DNA of 64,000 nucleotides from Rhizobium sp. FKY42 (GCF_005222835.1 NZ_STGA01000029.1:744001-808000); one strand, 5' to 3'; shown: positions 19,529 through 28,538, counted from the first letter of the stretch. The notes: generated by a model from the sequence alone, not told the origin. Made by a program: numbers and translations.

Positions 19529-20890
19529 TTACTTCAGGCCGTCCCAGGCCTTCTGGATTTCATCACCCACCTGCTTGGCAGACTTGCCGCCAACGTAATC
19601 CACCATGCCAGTCCAGAATGCGCCAGCGCCGATCTTGCCAGGCATAAGGTCGGAACCGTCGAAGCGGAAGGTGGTGGCCGTGGAAAGGATTTCACCCTGC
19701 TTCTTCAGCGCATCATTGGCATAGGTGTTTGTATTCACGCCCTTGTACGGCGTCAGGAAGCCGGACTGCGCCATCCAGACCTCATGCGCGATCGGCGTCT
19801 TCAGGAACTCCACGAAGGCGCGAGCTGCAGGCGAATCCTTGGTGATGGCCACAAGCGTGCCCGCACCCAGAGCAGGCGTGCCAAGTTCCGGCTTGGACGC
19901 ATAGGTTGGCATGTAGAAGAAGTCGGCATCCGTGCCGAGCTTTGTGCCTTCCGGGAAGAATGTCGGAATGAACGAGGCCTGATGGTGCAGGTAGCACTTG
20001 GGCGGAATGCCGAAGAGACCCTTCGGGCTATCGCGGAAATCCGTAGAAGCGACGGCGGCGACGCCACCGTTCACATATTTTTCGTTCTTGGCGAACTTGC
20101 CGAATTCCTCGATGACACTGACGACCTTCGGATCGTTGAACTTGACTTCGTTGCTGACCCACTTGTCGTAGGTTTCCGGCGTATTCATGCGCAGCATGAG
20201 ATCTTCGACCCAGTCCGTTGCCGGCCAGCCGGTCGCACCGCCCGAGCCCAGACCGATGCACCAGGGTGTGCCGCCGTCCTTCACGATCTTGTCAGAAAGC
20301 GCGACCAGCTCTTCCATGGTCTTCGGCACCTTGTAACCGGCTTCCTCGAAGTTTTCCGGAACGTACCAGACGAGCGACTTCAGGTCCGCCTTGTAGGGAA
20401 AGGCAAAGAATCCATCCTTGCCATCCTTGCCCTTGTAGGTGCCAAGCTGCACCCAGGATTTGCCCGCGCCGTAATTGGTTTCCACCCACTTGCCGGTCTC
20501 GGCACCCAGATTGACGAGGAAACCCTTGGATGCCAGATCCTGCAGAAGGCCAGGCTGCGGCAGGATGGCGATGTTCGGCGGCGAACCAGCCTGCGTATCG
20601 ATGACGATCTGCTGCTCGTAGTTTTCCGAGGAGGAATATTGAACGTTAGCGCCGGTCGCATCATTGAAGTAGGCGAGAACGCTGCGGAAAAGCTTCTCGT
20701 CATCACCACGCCAGGGTCCGAAAATCGTCAGGCTCTGGCCTTTGAGATTGGCGTTGGCCTTCTTGAAGTCCTCGTAGCTCTTCCAGTTGAATTTCGCATC
20801 CTGACCCGGTGCGAATTTGAGATCGGCAGCGGATGCTGAAGCCACGCCAAGGCACAAGGCTGCGACGCCAGCCAGCAAGAAATGTTTCAT
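19529..20890 (-). CDS. aglE: Alpha-glucoside-binding periplasmic protein AglE
   Basis: AglE captures alpha-glucosides in the periplasm and delivers them to AglF/AglG. The 453-residue precursor has a cleavable signal peptide (basic MKH, hydrophobic core, then SASAADL near residues 19-25). The rest has the type-1 extracellular solute-binding fold, with segments such as KDGFFAFPYKADLKSLVWY. The start is fixed by a GGGAGGACG ribosome-binding site just upstream of the ATG. It is the first gene of the operon, downstream of a promoter overlapped by a perfect palindrome. Confidence 0.94.
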   Translation of the reverse strand: MKHFLLAGVAALCLGVASASAADLKFAPGQDAKFNWKSYEDFKKANANLKGQSLTIFGPWRGDDEKLFRSVLAYFNDATGANVQYSSSENYEQQIVIDTQAGSPPNIAILPQPGLLQDLASKGFLVNLGAETGKWVETNYGAGKSWVQLGTYKGKDGKDGFFAFPYKADLKSLVWYVPENFEEAGYKVPKTMEELVALSDKIVKDGGTPWCIGLGSGGATGWPATDWVEDLMLRMNTPETYDKWVSNEVKFNDPKVVSVIEEFGKFAKNEKYVNGGVAAVASTDFRDSPKGLFGIPPKCYLHHQASFIPTFFPEGTKLGTDADFFYMPTYASKPELGTPALGAGTLVAITKDSPAARAFVEFLKTPIAHEVWMAQSGFLTPYKGVNTNTYANDALKKQGEILSTATTFRFDGSDLMPGKIGAGAFWTGMVDYVGGKSAKQVGDEIQKAWDGLK

Positions 20891-20941
20891 AAACGTCCTC
20901 CCATCATGAACGGATCGGCCCAAGGGACCAAAATCTGAAGC

Positions 20942-20963
20942 GTCTCCAAAGCGCTTTGGAGAC
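20942..20963. promoter_or_regulatory. Perfect 22-bp palindromic operator candidate for AglR
   Basis: The half-sites GTCTCCAAAGC and GCTTTGGAGAC form an exact palindrome centred on GCGC, the classic architecture of LacI-family operators. It lies 52 nt upstream of aglE, immediately downstream of a candidate -10 box, where bound repressor would block transcription. The divergent gene aglR encodes a LacI-type regulator. Confidence 0.82.
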
Positions 20964-20965
20964 AA

Positions 20966-20994
20966 ACTACACATAGCAAGTAGGGGAGAGTCAA
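20966..20994 (-). promoter_or_regulatory. Candidate aglE promoter
   Basis: On the minus strand a TTGACT -35 box (20994-20989) and a TGTAGT -10 box (20971-20966) are separated by 17 nt. The AglR operator candidate begins 2 nt downstream. The -35 is a near-consensus match; the -10 matches TATAAT at four of six positions. Confidence 0.6.
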
Positions 20995-21097
20995 GAGCCT
21001 CATCACACCTTCAACGCGTAAGCAACGTTAAAGAGGATAGGGCGGCAACTCAAGAAGTCGAATTTATTGGATTTTTTCCAAAATGCGAAATTCTGGC

Positions 21098-21118
21098 TTC
21101 CGAAGCGCTTTGAACGAG
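21098..21118. promoter_or_regulatory. Second, weaker AglR operator candidate
   Basis: The sequence around CTTCCGAAGC and GCTTTGAACG keeps the GCGC centre and most of both half-sites of the perfect operator at 20942-20963. It lies about 45 nt before the aglR start, consistent with autoregulation or DNA looping between the two sites. Confidence 0.5.
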
Positions 21119-21161
21119 GGTAATACGGTCATTCTCAGCAGCCCGAAGGGAGTAAAGGGTT

Positions 21162-22187
21162 GTGAATCTCAAGGAATTGTCCAATCTCCTGGGACTGTCC
21201 CAGACGACTATCAGCCGCGCCTTGAACGGATATCCGGAGGTGAATGAGGAAACGCGCGCTCGTGTTCTGAAGGCAGCGGAAGAAACAGGCTACCGGCCAA
21301 ACCGGGTGGCCAGACGGCTCGCGACCGGAAAAGTGGGGTCGCTCGGCATCGTCATGCCCATCACACCGGAACAACCCGTCGACATTCATTTTGCGGAGTT
21401 CCAGAGCGGACTTGCGGATGAATGTCTGAAGCACGACTTCCATTTCGTCATCATGCCAGCCGAGCGCGAGCAGGAAGAACAGGCCATCAGGGATCTGGTT
21501 TCAAGCGGCTCGATTGACGGCTACTACATCGCCTATATGCGGGAGCGGGATCCACGCATCGCCATGGCAAAGTCCCTGCCCCTGCCCTTTGTCGTTCATG
21601 GCCGATCCATGAACATTGCGGAAGACTATCCCTATCTCGACGTCGATAACGAGGCTGCGTTTTCCGAAGCCACGGAACATCTGCTGGAGCTTGGCCATCA
21701 ACGGTTTGCCATGCTCAACGGCCCCGCCGATCTCGACTTCGCACAGCGGCGAAGACAGGGGATAGAAAAGGCGCTGCGGGCGCGCGGACTGGCCCTTGAT
21801 CCTGCCTTGGTGAGCAGCACGGTGATGACAGATGGCCATGGCTTCCAGCACATGGCACGGTTCCTCGAACGCAAAGACCCTCCGACGGCCGTGCTATGCG
21901 CCAGTACGGTACTGGCTCTTGGCGCCGTTCGCGCGATCCGGCAGGCAGGCCTCGAGGTGGGCGCCGACATCTCACTCATCGCCCATGATGACGATTTGCA
22001 TCTGTTGCGACCGGAGCATTTCAGCACCCCGCTTTCCACCACGCGCTCATCGATCCGCGACGCGGGACGCCGGGTCGCCGAACGCCTGATTGCAGCCGTG
22101 AACGGCGAAGAGATTGATGCGCAGCAACGGGAACTCTGGCGCGCCGAACTCATCCTGCGCGCCTCGACAGCGATGGCACCTGCCTGA
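21162..22187 (+). CDS. aglR: LacI-family transcriptional regulator AglR
   Basis: The 341-residue protein has an N-terminal LacI helix-turn-helix (NLKELSNLLGLSQTTISRAL, residues 2-21) with the hinge NRVARRLATG. The rest is a periplasmic-binding-protein-like effector domain. It likely represses the divergent agl operon and releases on binding an alpha-glucoside. The start is a GTG preceded by AAGGGAG with good spacing. It ends 6 nt from the convergent folD stop. Confidence 0.9.
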   Translation: MNLKELSNLLGLSQTTISRALNGYPEVNEETRARVLKAAEETGYRPNRVARRLATGKVGSLGIVMPITPEQPVDIHFAEFQSGLADECLKHDFHFVIMPAEREQEEQAIRDLVSSGSIDGYYIAYMRERDPRIAMAKSLPLPFVVHGRSMNIAEDYPYLDVDNEAAFSEATEHLLELGHQRFAMLNGPADLDFAQRRRQGIEKALRARGLALDPALVSSTVMTDGHGFQHMARFLERKDPPTAVLCASTVLALGAVRAIRQAGLEVGADISLIAHDDDLHLLRPEHFSTPLSTTRSSIRDAGRRVAERLIAAVNGEEIDAQQRELWRAELILRASTAMAPA

Positions 22188-22193
22188 GCCGGA

Positions 22194-23093
22194 TCAGAAT
22201 TTCGGGATCGACCTGCCGACAGAACGATAGGCCGCAATCACGGTGTTCGCCATCAACATGGCAATCGTCATTGGACCGACGCCTCCCGGAACAGGGGTGA
22301 TTGCGGACGCGACATCGGCACATTCATCAAAGGCCACATCGCCGACAAGACGGGTGGCGCCCTCCCCTTTTTCAGGCGCATCAATCCGATTGATGCCGAC
22401 ATCGATCACGGTTGCACCGGGCTTCACCCAATCCTTGCGGACCATTTGCGCGCGACCGACAGCGGCGACCAGAATATCGGCCTGACGGCAGACGGCAGGC
22501 AGATCCTTCGTGCGCGAATGGGCCATCGTGACGGTTGCATTGGCGGCGAGAAGCAGTTGCCCCATCGGTTTTCCGAAAAGATTGGATCGACCGATGACGA
22601 CTGCATTCAGACCGGAAAGATCTGCACCAAGGCGGTCACGCAGCAGCAGCATGGCACCGGCGGGTGTGCAGGAGATCAATCCGCTTGCGAGATCGCCCGT
22701 CGCAAGTTTGCCTGCGTTGACAATGTGAAGCCCATCCACATCCTTTTCCGGGCGAATGGACTGGATGACCGGCTCGGACTGAAGGTGGCGAGGCAGCGGC
22801 AGCTGAACCAGAATTCCATGGACGGACGGATCAGCATTCAGCTTTTCGATAAGCTGTTCCAGTTCATCCTGCGTCGTCTCTTCCGGCAACGTGTATTGCA
22901 TGGAGTTGAAGCCGCACTTCTTGGCCATTCGGCTTTTGGCACCGACATAGGCATGGCTGGCAGGATCATTGCCGACAATGACCACAGCAAGCCCCGGCTG
23001 CAAGCCCGATTCACGATGAAGACGGCCAGCAGCCTCGCTGACCGCATCGGTTACCACTGCTGCGGATTTCTTGCCATCAATGATATCTGCCAA
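22194..23093 (-). CDS. folD: Bifunctional methylenetetrahydrofolate dehydrogenase/cyclohydrolase
   Basis: FolD interconverts 5,10-methylene- and 10-formyl-tetrahydrofolate with NADP, supplying one-carbon units. The 299-residue product has the active-site lysine region [14 protein letters not shown], the signature PEKDVDGLH, the nucleotide-binding [14 protein letters not shown] and C-terminal [10 protein letters not shown]. The start appears to be TTG, since an AGGAGGG site sits 6 nt upstream and the nearby ATG is in another frame. Its tail-to-tail arrangement with aglR suggests independent transcription. Confidence 0.94.
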   Translation of the reverse strand: MADIIDGKKSAAVVTDAVSEAAGRLHRESGLQPGLAVVIVGNDPASHAYVGAKSRMAKKCGFNSMQYTLPEETTQDELEQLIEKLNADPSVHGILVQLPLPRHLQSEPVIQSIRPEKDVDGLHIVNAGKLATGDLASGLISCTPAGAMLLLRDRLGADLSGLNAVVIGRSNLFGKPMGQLLLAANATVTMAHSRTKDLPAVCRQADILVAAVGRAQMVRKDWVKPGATVIDVGINRIDAPEKGEGATRLVGDVAFDECADVASAITPVPGGVGPMTIAMLMANTVIAAYRSVGRSIPKF

Positions 23094-23375
23094 GGCATGC
23101 CCTCCTGCTCAGGCGCCGAACCACCGCCAGATATGTGATGCATCTGAAAGGCCGGGTGGTCGCATAGATCAGGCATCAGGCCGAACCTCGACAATTCACC
23201 ACATCCATTCGCTGATGATCACCATCAGGGATCCGAAGTCCCTTCAAGCGCCTGCTTGTGTTGGACGAACTTCAGATGCCGGTGACTAGGCTCTCGGGCG
23301 TTAGAATGCAAGAGGGAGGCATAATCCTCTGCACAGGGGCCAGACCATAACCCTATAGCGGATGAGGATCCGCCC

Positions 23376-25289
23376 TCAGCTTGCCATTGCAAAGCGGCTC
23401 TGTCGTTCGGCGGCCTCGTGCTGCGCCAATTCGCGCCGCAGGATCTCGAGTTCGTCCAGAAGTTGCTGAAGTTCAGCCTCGGTTGCCTCATCCGCAGCCT
23501 CGGGGATTTCATCGGCCGGGCTGCGTCCCTGCATGATACTGGCCAGAAGATGAGGCAGCGGCTCGACGCTTGCTTCCGACATCCTGTTGGCTAGAACAAA
23601 CTCCGTCAGAAAGGCGAGGGAGCGATCATCATTCGCTGCGACCGTTCCAAACTCCTCACCCTTGGCGCGGAGCCCGACGCGGTCAGCATGATGAAAGGCG
23701 CGATCCTGCATCTGGCCGAAATCTGAACCGTAGTAATCCTCGAAATGCGGCAAGCGAACCGGATCCTGGCGGATTTCCTGCGCATCCAGATCCAGGGCAA
23801 CCTCGTCCAGTTCGCGCAGGGTCTCCACGCTGGGCTGCACCGAAACCGAGGGCTGCACCAACGCAGCAGATACTTCTGGCTGCGGCTCGACGGCAGGGGT
23901 TTCATGGATGGTGCGGGCATCCTCGATGACCGGAGACATCGGAGAAGAGCCAGCACTCCCCACCGAATGCGACATCCGTCTTGATGGAAGGCATGCTCCA
24001 CCGAGGCACAAACCTGCAAGCGCGCCAAGGATCGCGTAGACCCAATGAGGCATCCCGATTACGGACGCATTGGCCGCTGTTGCCGTTGTGGTCAGTTCCG
24101 CATTTATCGTTGAGGCTTGGCCTATGTTTGCATCGCGAAGACGATCCAGATAGATCTTCCGCGCATTCTCGACATTCTTTTCAAGCTCAAGACGTCGCGT
24201 AACGGGCTCTGGAACGCTTCGTTTCTGCAGCACCTCAAGCTTCGGCTTGAGGCCATCCAGGTCCTTTGCGGCGCGCGCCTTCTGCCGGTTGAGATCCGCT
24301 ACGACGCCGGACAAAGCCCTGGCGACGGCTGCGCGCGCCTCGTCAGCGGCAGCCTTCGCAGCCAGGAAACGCGGATGCCGGGGACCGAGTTCGGCAGAAA
24401 GTTGATCCACGTTCATTTGGGCCGAAAGGTAACGCTGACGCAGGCTCTCCAAGCCGGTCTGCGCCAGTTCCTCAGGCAATGGCTGAGAGAGCACATCCGA
24501 GAACTTCATCTTCAGAAGCGTTTCTACCTGCTTCGTCAGATCGTCTATTTGCCCCTGGAGCCGCTCTACATCGGCGGCCAGGGCATCACGTTCAACCTCG
24601 ATCTGGCGTTCGGCGCGGACCGCCTCATCTGTAACACCGGCATTATCGAGCGCGATCTGAGCCTGTTCGAGCGCCTTTCGGGCGATATCGATCTGAGAGT
24701 CACTTCCGGAGGACGAAACTCCACCTTCACGGGAAGCGAGTTCCATCGCCGCTGCATTGGCTGCGTCGGCGGCAAACTGCGCGTCGGTCGAGGATGCAGA
24801 GACGAGAATGCCGCCGGGATAGCCCGCCGAAGAGACAAGGAGCATCCGCTCCAGGCGCTCACGTTGAGCCGCCTCGGAGCGGCCAAGTGTCATTTCCCTG
24901 CCAGTCATCAATTCTCTGAGGAAGCCAATGCTTGTCTGCGATTGGTCACCGGTCTCACCCAGCCGATTCCAGTCGAGCTGCTTTGCAATGGCGGCCAAGG
25001 TTTCCTGCTGCGCCAGTCGCGCGCGGGCCGCTTCAGCGATTGTCTCCATCGACGGCGGCAACGGCTTGACCGAATAGACGGCCGACGCCTGATAGCTCTG
25101 CTGCAGATCAAAGGGAAGCACGCCTGGGATGAACGCACCAAGGGCTGCGCTTGACAGAAGAATGACAGCAGACAGCAGTGATTTGCCGGCGCTCCTGCTG
25201 GATGCATCCGGTAATGCAGGCTCCGCAAGCCCCTCATTTTTCGTGTTGCCGATCGCCATCGTCGTGTCAACCATGCCATTGGCGCGCAT
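23376..25289 (-). CDS. Wzz/GumC-like polysaccharide chain-length protein without kinase domain
   Basis: This 637-residue inner-membrane protein has a first membrane helix at about residues 38-60, a long periplasmic coiled-coil region (roughly 190-370), the GumC/ExoP-type segment LGPRHPRFLAAKAAADEARA, and a second helix near HWVYAILGALAGLCLGGACL. These features fit polysaccharide co-polymerases of the Wzz/GumC group. After the second helix there is a Glu/Pro-rich cytoplasmic tail of about 200 residues with no Walker motifs, so the tyrosine-kinase domain of ExoP-type proteins is missing. A WecG-like gene ends 18 nt upstream of its start, so they are probably one operon. Confidence 0.72.
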   Translation of the reverse strand: MRANGMVDTTMAIGNTKNEGLAEPALPDASSRSAGKSLLSAVILLSSAALGAFIPGVLPFDLQQSYQASAVYSVKPLPPSMETIAEAARARLAQQETLAAIAKQLDWNRLGETGDQSQTSIGFLRELMTGREMTLGRSEAAQRERLERMLLVSSAGYPGGILVSASSTDAQFAADAANAAAMELASREGGVSSSGSDSQIDIARKALEQAQIALDNAGVTDEAVRAERQIEVERDALAADVERLQGQIDDLTKQVETLLKMKFSDVLSQPLPEELAQTGLESLRQRYLSAQMNVDQLSAELGPRHPRFLAAKAAADEARAAVARALSGVVADLNRQKARAAKDLDGLKPKLEVLQKRSVPEPVTRRLELEKNVENARKIYLDRLRDANIGQASTINAELTTTATAANASVIGMPHWVYAILGALAGLCLGGACLPSRRMSHSVGSAGSSPMSPVIEDARTIHETPAVEPQPEVSAALVQPSVSVQPSVETLRELDEVALDLDAQEIRQDPVRLPHFEDYYGSDFGQMQDRAFHHADRVGLRAKGEEFGTVAANDDRSLAFLTEFVLANRMSEASVEPLPHLLASIMQGRSPADEIPEAADEATEAELQQLLDELEILRRELAQHEAAERQSRFAMAS

Positions 25290-25307
25290 GGACGCGCCTG
25301 CCTTTGA

Positions 25308-25997
25308 TTAAGACAAGCTAAATTTATTTGGCGAACGAATCGTTAACGAAGGGTCCTCTGCAAGGCTGGAACTGCCAGAAATGGCTGGGGCACTCGCAAA
25401 ATAGGCAGGCGCAATCAGGGCCAGGCCATCATAAGCGCTGGCGAGCGCTGGCTCCATGAGGATTTCGTCACGCGGCGTCTCGCAATCCAGGAGGACCAGA
25501 TGCGGACGAACACCGCCGATTTCGGCGCGTAGCCGGTCTGTCTGATCCCCCGGAGTGGCGAGCGAAAGATGGGTCGCATAGACCTGATGCCAGGGAACCT
25601 GCGCCCGAATATGATCCCGTGTTGCCGAGAGACGAACACGATCTCGCCCAGCAAGTACGATCCTGCGAGGCTCTGCCATGAAAGAGAGAAGGACAGGTAC
25701 AAAATCCTGAGGGGGCATTGCGGTGCACAGGGATCGGCCGGTCACCACCCGGATTATCCTCGCGACGCCCGGCGTACCCGGCAACAGGATCCGCTGCTGA
25801 AGGCGCTCGCGATAGGCGGGATTGATGGCGCTCTTGAGAAGTTGCGACAGATTGACAAAGGAAACGGCCCGATAGCCGACCCGCACATCCGTCATGGCCT
25901 CCAGAAGCGAGAGATTTTCCAGCTTGCTGTGAAAGGAAAAATCGAGGCAGAAGCCGAGACTGGGTTTTCCCTCGCGAACGGATTTCAAGAAGGTCAT
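25308..25997 (-). CDS. Degenerate WecG/TagA/CpsF-like glycosyltransferase
   Basis: The 229-residue protein aligns by eye with WecG/TagA/CpsF glycosyltransferases: ILLPGTPGVARIIRVVTGRSL at the ligand-binding region, a Rossmann-like RRIVLAGRD strand, and HLVLLDCETPRDEILM where the family has a GxPxQE motif. The end lacks the usual RAP and tryptophan segments and contains serine-rich residues instead. It may be a diverged or inactive member, or a distinct enzyme. The next gene is Wzz-like, which supports a polysaccharide role. I chose ATG 25997; an in-frame TTG at 26033 is possible. Confidence 0.5.
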   Translation of the reverse strand: MTFLKSVREGKPSLGFCLDFSFHSKLENLSLLEAMTDVRVGYRAVSFVNLSQLLKSAINPAYRERLQQRILLPGTPGVARIIRVVTGRSLCTAMPPQDFVPVLLSFMAEPRRIVLAGRDRVRLSATRDHIRAQVPWHQVYATHLSLATPGDQTDRLRAEIGGVRPHLVLLDCETPRDEILMEPALASAYDGLALIAPAYFASAPAISGSSSLAEDPSLTIRSPNKFSLS

Positions 25998-26239
25998 GGC
26001 AGAACCCCGGTCTGCCAGTTGGCAGGCCTGCAACCCTTCGCCTGTGCGGTCGGAGGTCTATGTCTCACGGTTGGCTTGCCTGCTTCGGAAGAGAGCATCA
26101 ATTCACTCGATTGGTTGCGTTCGTTTTTCCAGCCCTGCGCACTGCGGTGCGGGCGAGCGGAGCCTGCTGATCTCCCTAGCCCGTTTCAACAGGACCTGGA
26201 GCGATAAGCAGACTGGGAGTTAAGCCCGGCGGGATACGG

Positions 26240-26779
26240 TCAGTGACCGGATTTCGCGGGAGCTTCGAGTTTTACGCCTTCAACAATTTTCGTCGGCTGA
26301 ACCTGCTTCCCTTGCGGACGCTCGCCATTGGTGCGGATGTCGTCCTTGGACAGGTAATCCAGCTGTTCGACCAGCACATCCAGGACATATTCGCCCTGGA
26401 AACGCTCATTCAGCTTTGCCTTGATGGCCTTTCGAAAACCGTCGAGATCGAAGGCCTTGGTATTTCCCAGATCGACCATCTTGTTACCGACGAGCAGGGT
26501 GAACAGTTCGTCGGTCATCATTTCGGTCGTCGGCAGATGCACACCCTTGATCTTTTCCTTGTCCATCAGGAAAGAGATCTTGGTTATGAAGTAGCCCTGA
26601 ACTGCGCCCTTGCTCAGGACAGGTACGTTGATGTTCTCTCCCTTCACCAGTTCCGACTTGTTGCGCAACTGCGTTGCCTCGTCGACGACAGGCTTCGGTT
26701 TCGACATCTGAACGGATCCGTAGACCGCGCCCAAGGTCACGGCGCAAACCCAGAGACCGGTGAGAAGGAGTTTGATCAT
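26240..26779 (-). CDS. Membrane-anchored protein of the flagellar cluster, FliL-like
   Basis: The 179-residue product has one N-terminal membrane helix (about residues 4-22), then a periplasmic domain. The pattern around YFITKISFLMDKEKIKG and LDGFRKAIKAKLNERFQGEYVLDVLVEQLDYL resembles the fold of FliL, whose periplasmic domain surrounds the stator, but the sequence is too diverged to be sure. It ends with a Lys/Pro-rich tail. The start overlaps the preceding FlgN-like stop by one base (TGATG), so expression is coupled. Gene position indicates a flagellar role. Confidence 0.55.
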   Translation of the reverse strand: MIKLLLTGLWVCAVTLGAVYGSVQMSKPKPVVDEATQLRNKSELVKGENINVPVLSKGAVQGYFITKISFLMDKEKIKGVHLPTTEMMTDELFTLLVGNKMVDLGNTKAFDLDGFRKAIKAKLNERFQGEYVLDVLVEQLDYLSKDDIRTNGERPQGKQVQPTKIVEGVKLEAPAKSGH

Positions 26780-27168
26780 CAGACTTCGCTGTAAAGAAAT
26801 TGTTCTTGGGTATAGGTGCCATCGCCATCGGCATCGCGCGCGGCATTCTTGAGAATGTCGGCGACCGACCGCACGGCATGAAGATGCGCTTCCACCCGGC
26901 GAGCATTCAAGGCAAGCTTGTCTTTCAGGACATGCATTTGCTGCTTGTGGTTAAAGGCCAGTTCCTTGGGATCGGTCGTGCGAACCAGCATGGTCAATTC
27001 GTAAAGGCATCTGCTCTTGTGCGCATTCGAGACCTTGAGGTCGAACATCGCATCCTTGCCGATCCGCTCGTTCTCATTGTCGATGATCATCTCCAGGCGG
27101 CCCAGCACCGTCTTGATGCGATAATCGGTGGAAATGACATCCATGTTTTCTGCCCCAGTGGTATTCAT
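26779..27168 (-). CDS. FlgN-like flagellar export chaperone candidate
   Basis: The 129-residue, mostly helical protein resembles small FlgN-type chaperones, which hold FlgK and FlgL before export. No catalytic motifs are present. It starts 1 nt after the FlgJ-like gene stop and overlaps the next gene, so the three form a tight unit. The C-terminus contains DADGDGTYTQEQF, which has the appearance of an EF-hand-like loop but is probably incidental. The family call rests on size, helicity and context. Confidence 0.5.
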   Translation of the reverse strand: MNTTGAENMDVISTDYRIKTVLGRLEMIIDNENERIGKDAMFDLKVSNAHKSRCLYELTMLVRTTDPKELAFNHKQQMHVLKDKLALNARRVEAHLHAVRSVADILKNAARDADGDGTYTQEQFLYSEV

Positions 27169-27169
27169 A

Positions 27170-27727
27170 TTATGCCTCGCTGCGCTCTGCTGGCGCCAGA
27201 TCGAAGACCTTGCGTTCGAATTCATCGATCATGCTGACTGCACGATTACGGCTGTCCTTGTCGGTCGTCGCATTGGGCGTGGCTTCATTGCGCATCCGAT
27301 CCAGGGATTGCTTGAATACCTGCTCCGCAATGCCGATGCCGCCGCTCTTGGACATTTGATCGGCGATCTGCTCCGACATCATGCTCTGCCAGAATTCACC
27401 GGCAGAACCCTTGCCGTAGACCGCTTCGCTGTCTTTCGGCATCATCGTATTGACGAAGTTCTGAAGAATCGAAGCCTCGAACTTTCGATACTCTTCCGGC
27501 ATTTCTGCGGATTTCTTGCTCTCGTGAGCAGCATCGACACGGGTCTTGTGCCCGATACCGTCCAGCCCTTCGAGGGCAGCACCAAAGCCCTTGCCAGCCG
27601 CAGCCAGCTTCGTCGCACCATAGGCGGCGCGGGTTGCAGTCAGCTTGGCCTGAGCCTCCTGAACGGCAGTCGGATCGGCTGCACGCAGCACATCCATCAC
27701 AAGATCGGTTGGAGGAGAGATTGCCAT
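27170..27727 (-). CDS. flgJ: FlgJ N-terminal-type rod-binding protein
   Basis: This 185-residue protein resembles the rod-binding domain (CheL/FlgJ-N family) that caps and helps assemble the flagellar rod. The conserved core is around YRKFEASILQNFVNTMMPKDSEAVYGKGSAG and FWQSMMSEQIADQMSKSGGIGIAEQVF. The muramidase half of enterobacterial FlgJ is absent; a separate transglycosylase gene at 38170-38748 may supply it. The ATG at 27727 has an AAGGAAG site. It heads a three-gene unit with the FlgN-like and FliL-like genes. Confidence 0.8.
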   Translation of the reverse strand: MAISPPTDLVMDVLRAADPTAVQEAQAKLTATRAAYGATKLAAAGKGFGAALEGLDGIGHKTRVDAAHESKKSAEMPEEYRKFEASILQNFVNTMMPKDSEAVYGKGSAGEFWQSMMSEQIADQMSKSGGIGIAEQVFKQSLDRMRNEATPNATTDKDSRNRAVSMIDEFERKVFDLAPAERSEA

Positions 27728-28120
27728 CTCAACTTCCTTTCGTTGAACAAGCACCGCCGCCTGTCACATCCAGGTCGTGCAGTCTTTGCATCAGTCGGAA
27801 CGGAAGACACACGTGCACGCACAGATGCAACGAACGCCTCCCGAATTCACGGACACCGGGTGATCGATCACGTGCCGGCCATTCGAGACGGCCGCGCTGA
27901 GATCACGGAACAAGGAGCCCTCATGTCGTGTTGAAAGCGATTATGCTTAGTGAAGCTTGCTGCAGGCTGGCGTGGTTCTGGCAAATTTGGAGCGAATGCG
28001 AAAAATATTAGTTGCACCTGATAAATTGCACGCGCGGTGATTGGTCTATATGTAAGTATCTGTATTAAATGAATTTATTTATCAGACCGTCCAAAGATCA
28101 ATAGCAGAAAGGACAAGGGA
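27728..28120 (-). promoter_or_regulatory. AT-rich intergenic region before the flgJ-like operon
   Basis: This 393-bp gap separates the fliR/FliJ-like operon from the flgJ-like genes. The part at roughly 27980-28110 is clearly more AT-rich than its surroundings, which suits a promoter. I cannot assign -35/-10 boxes with confidence, and no coding frame is convincing. Confidence 0.4.
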
Positions 28121-28531
28121 TCAATTGTGGTCCTTGCCGGAACTGGTGAGAAGCGTCAGTTCCAGAAGTTCGTAAATGGCGTTATCGTCGCGTTCCCGAT
28201 CCTCAAGGTCGCGTGCCTCCTTCATCTGCTCCTCAAGCCGGTCCCCCTTGGTTCTTTCGCGCAGAACCTTGCCTTCCAGAACCTGCTGCACACCGGCAAG
28301 CTGCTTGTCCTTGATCATCAAGCGACCGTAGCGTTCCGAATAATTGCGGGAGAACTGCATATGCACCGGCTTCTCGGAACTGATTGCCTCCATGACGACC
28401 TCCATGGATTGCTCGACCTCGCGGCGCTGCTCGGTATTGGCTGCAAGCTCTCCTTCCGCCATCCGCTCCAGCTGGCGCTGGACGTTGACGAGGCGCTTCA
28501 ACTTTTTCGAACGTGGTTCCTGGCCAGCCAT
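28121..28531 (-). CDS. FliJ-like coiled-coil flagellar protein
   Basis: The 136-residue protein is almost entirely charged helix, rich in Arg, Glu and Lys, with heptad-like spacing across LKRLVNVQRQLERMAEGELA and KQLAGVQQVLEGKVLRERTK. That matches FliJ in size and character; FliJ is the central stalk linking the FliI ATPase to FlhA. The gene directly follows fliR (8-nt overlap), placing it with export genes. Sequence similarity is only of a general kind, so a different accessory role is possible. Confidence 0.55.
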   Translation of the reverse strand: MAGQEPRSKKLKRLVNVQRQLERMAEGELAANTEQRREVEQSMEVVMEAISSEKPVHMQFSRNYSERYGRLMIKDKQLAGVQQVLEGKVLRERTKGDRLEEQMKEARDLEDRERDDNAIYELLELTLLTSSGKDHN

Positions 28532-28538
28532 GGCACCC

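Noticed and set aside
19505..20839. Long plus-strand frame opposite aglE
   Set aside because: It is antisense to the binding protein gene and results from high-GC codon bias.
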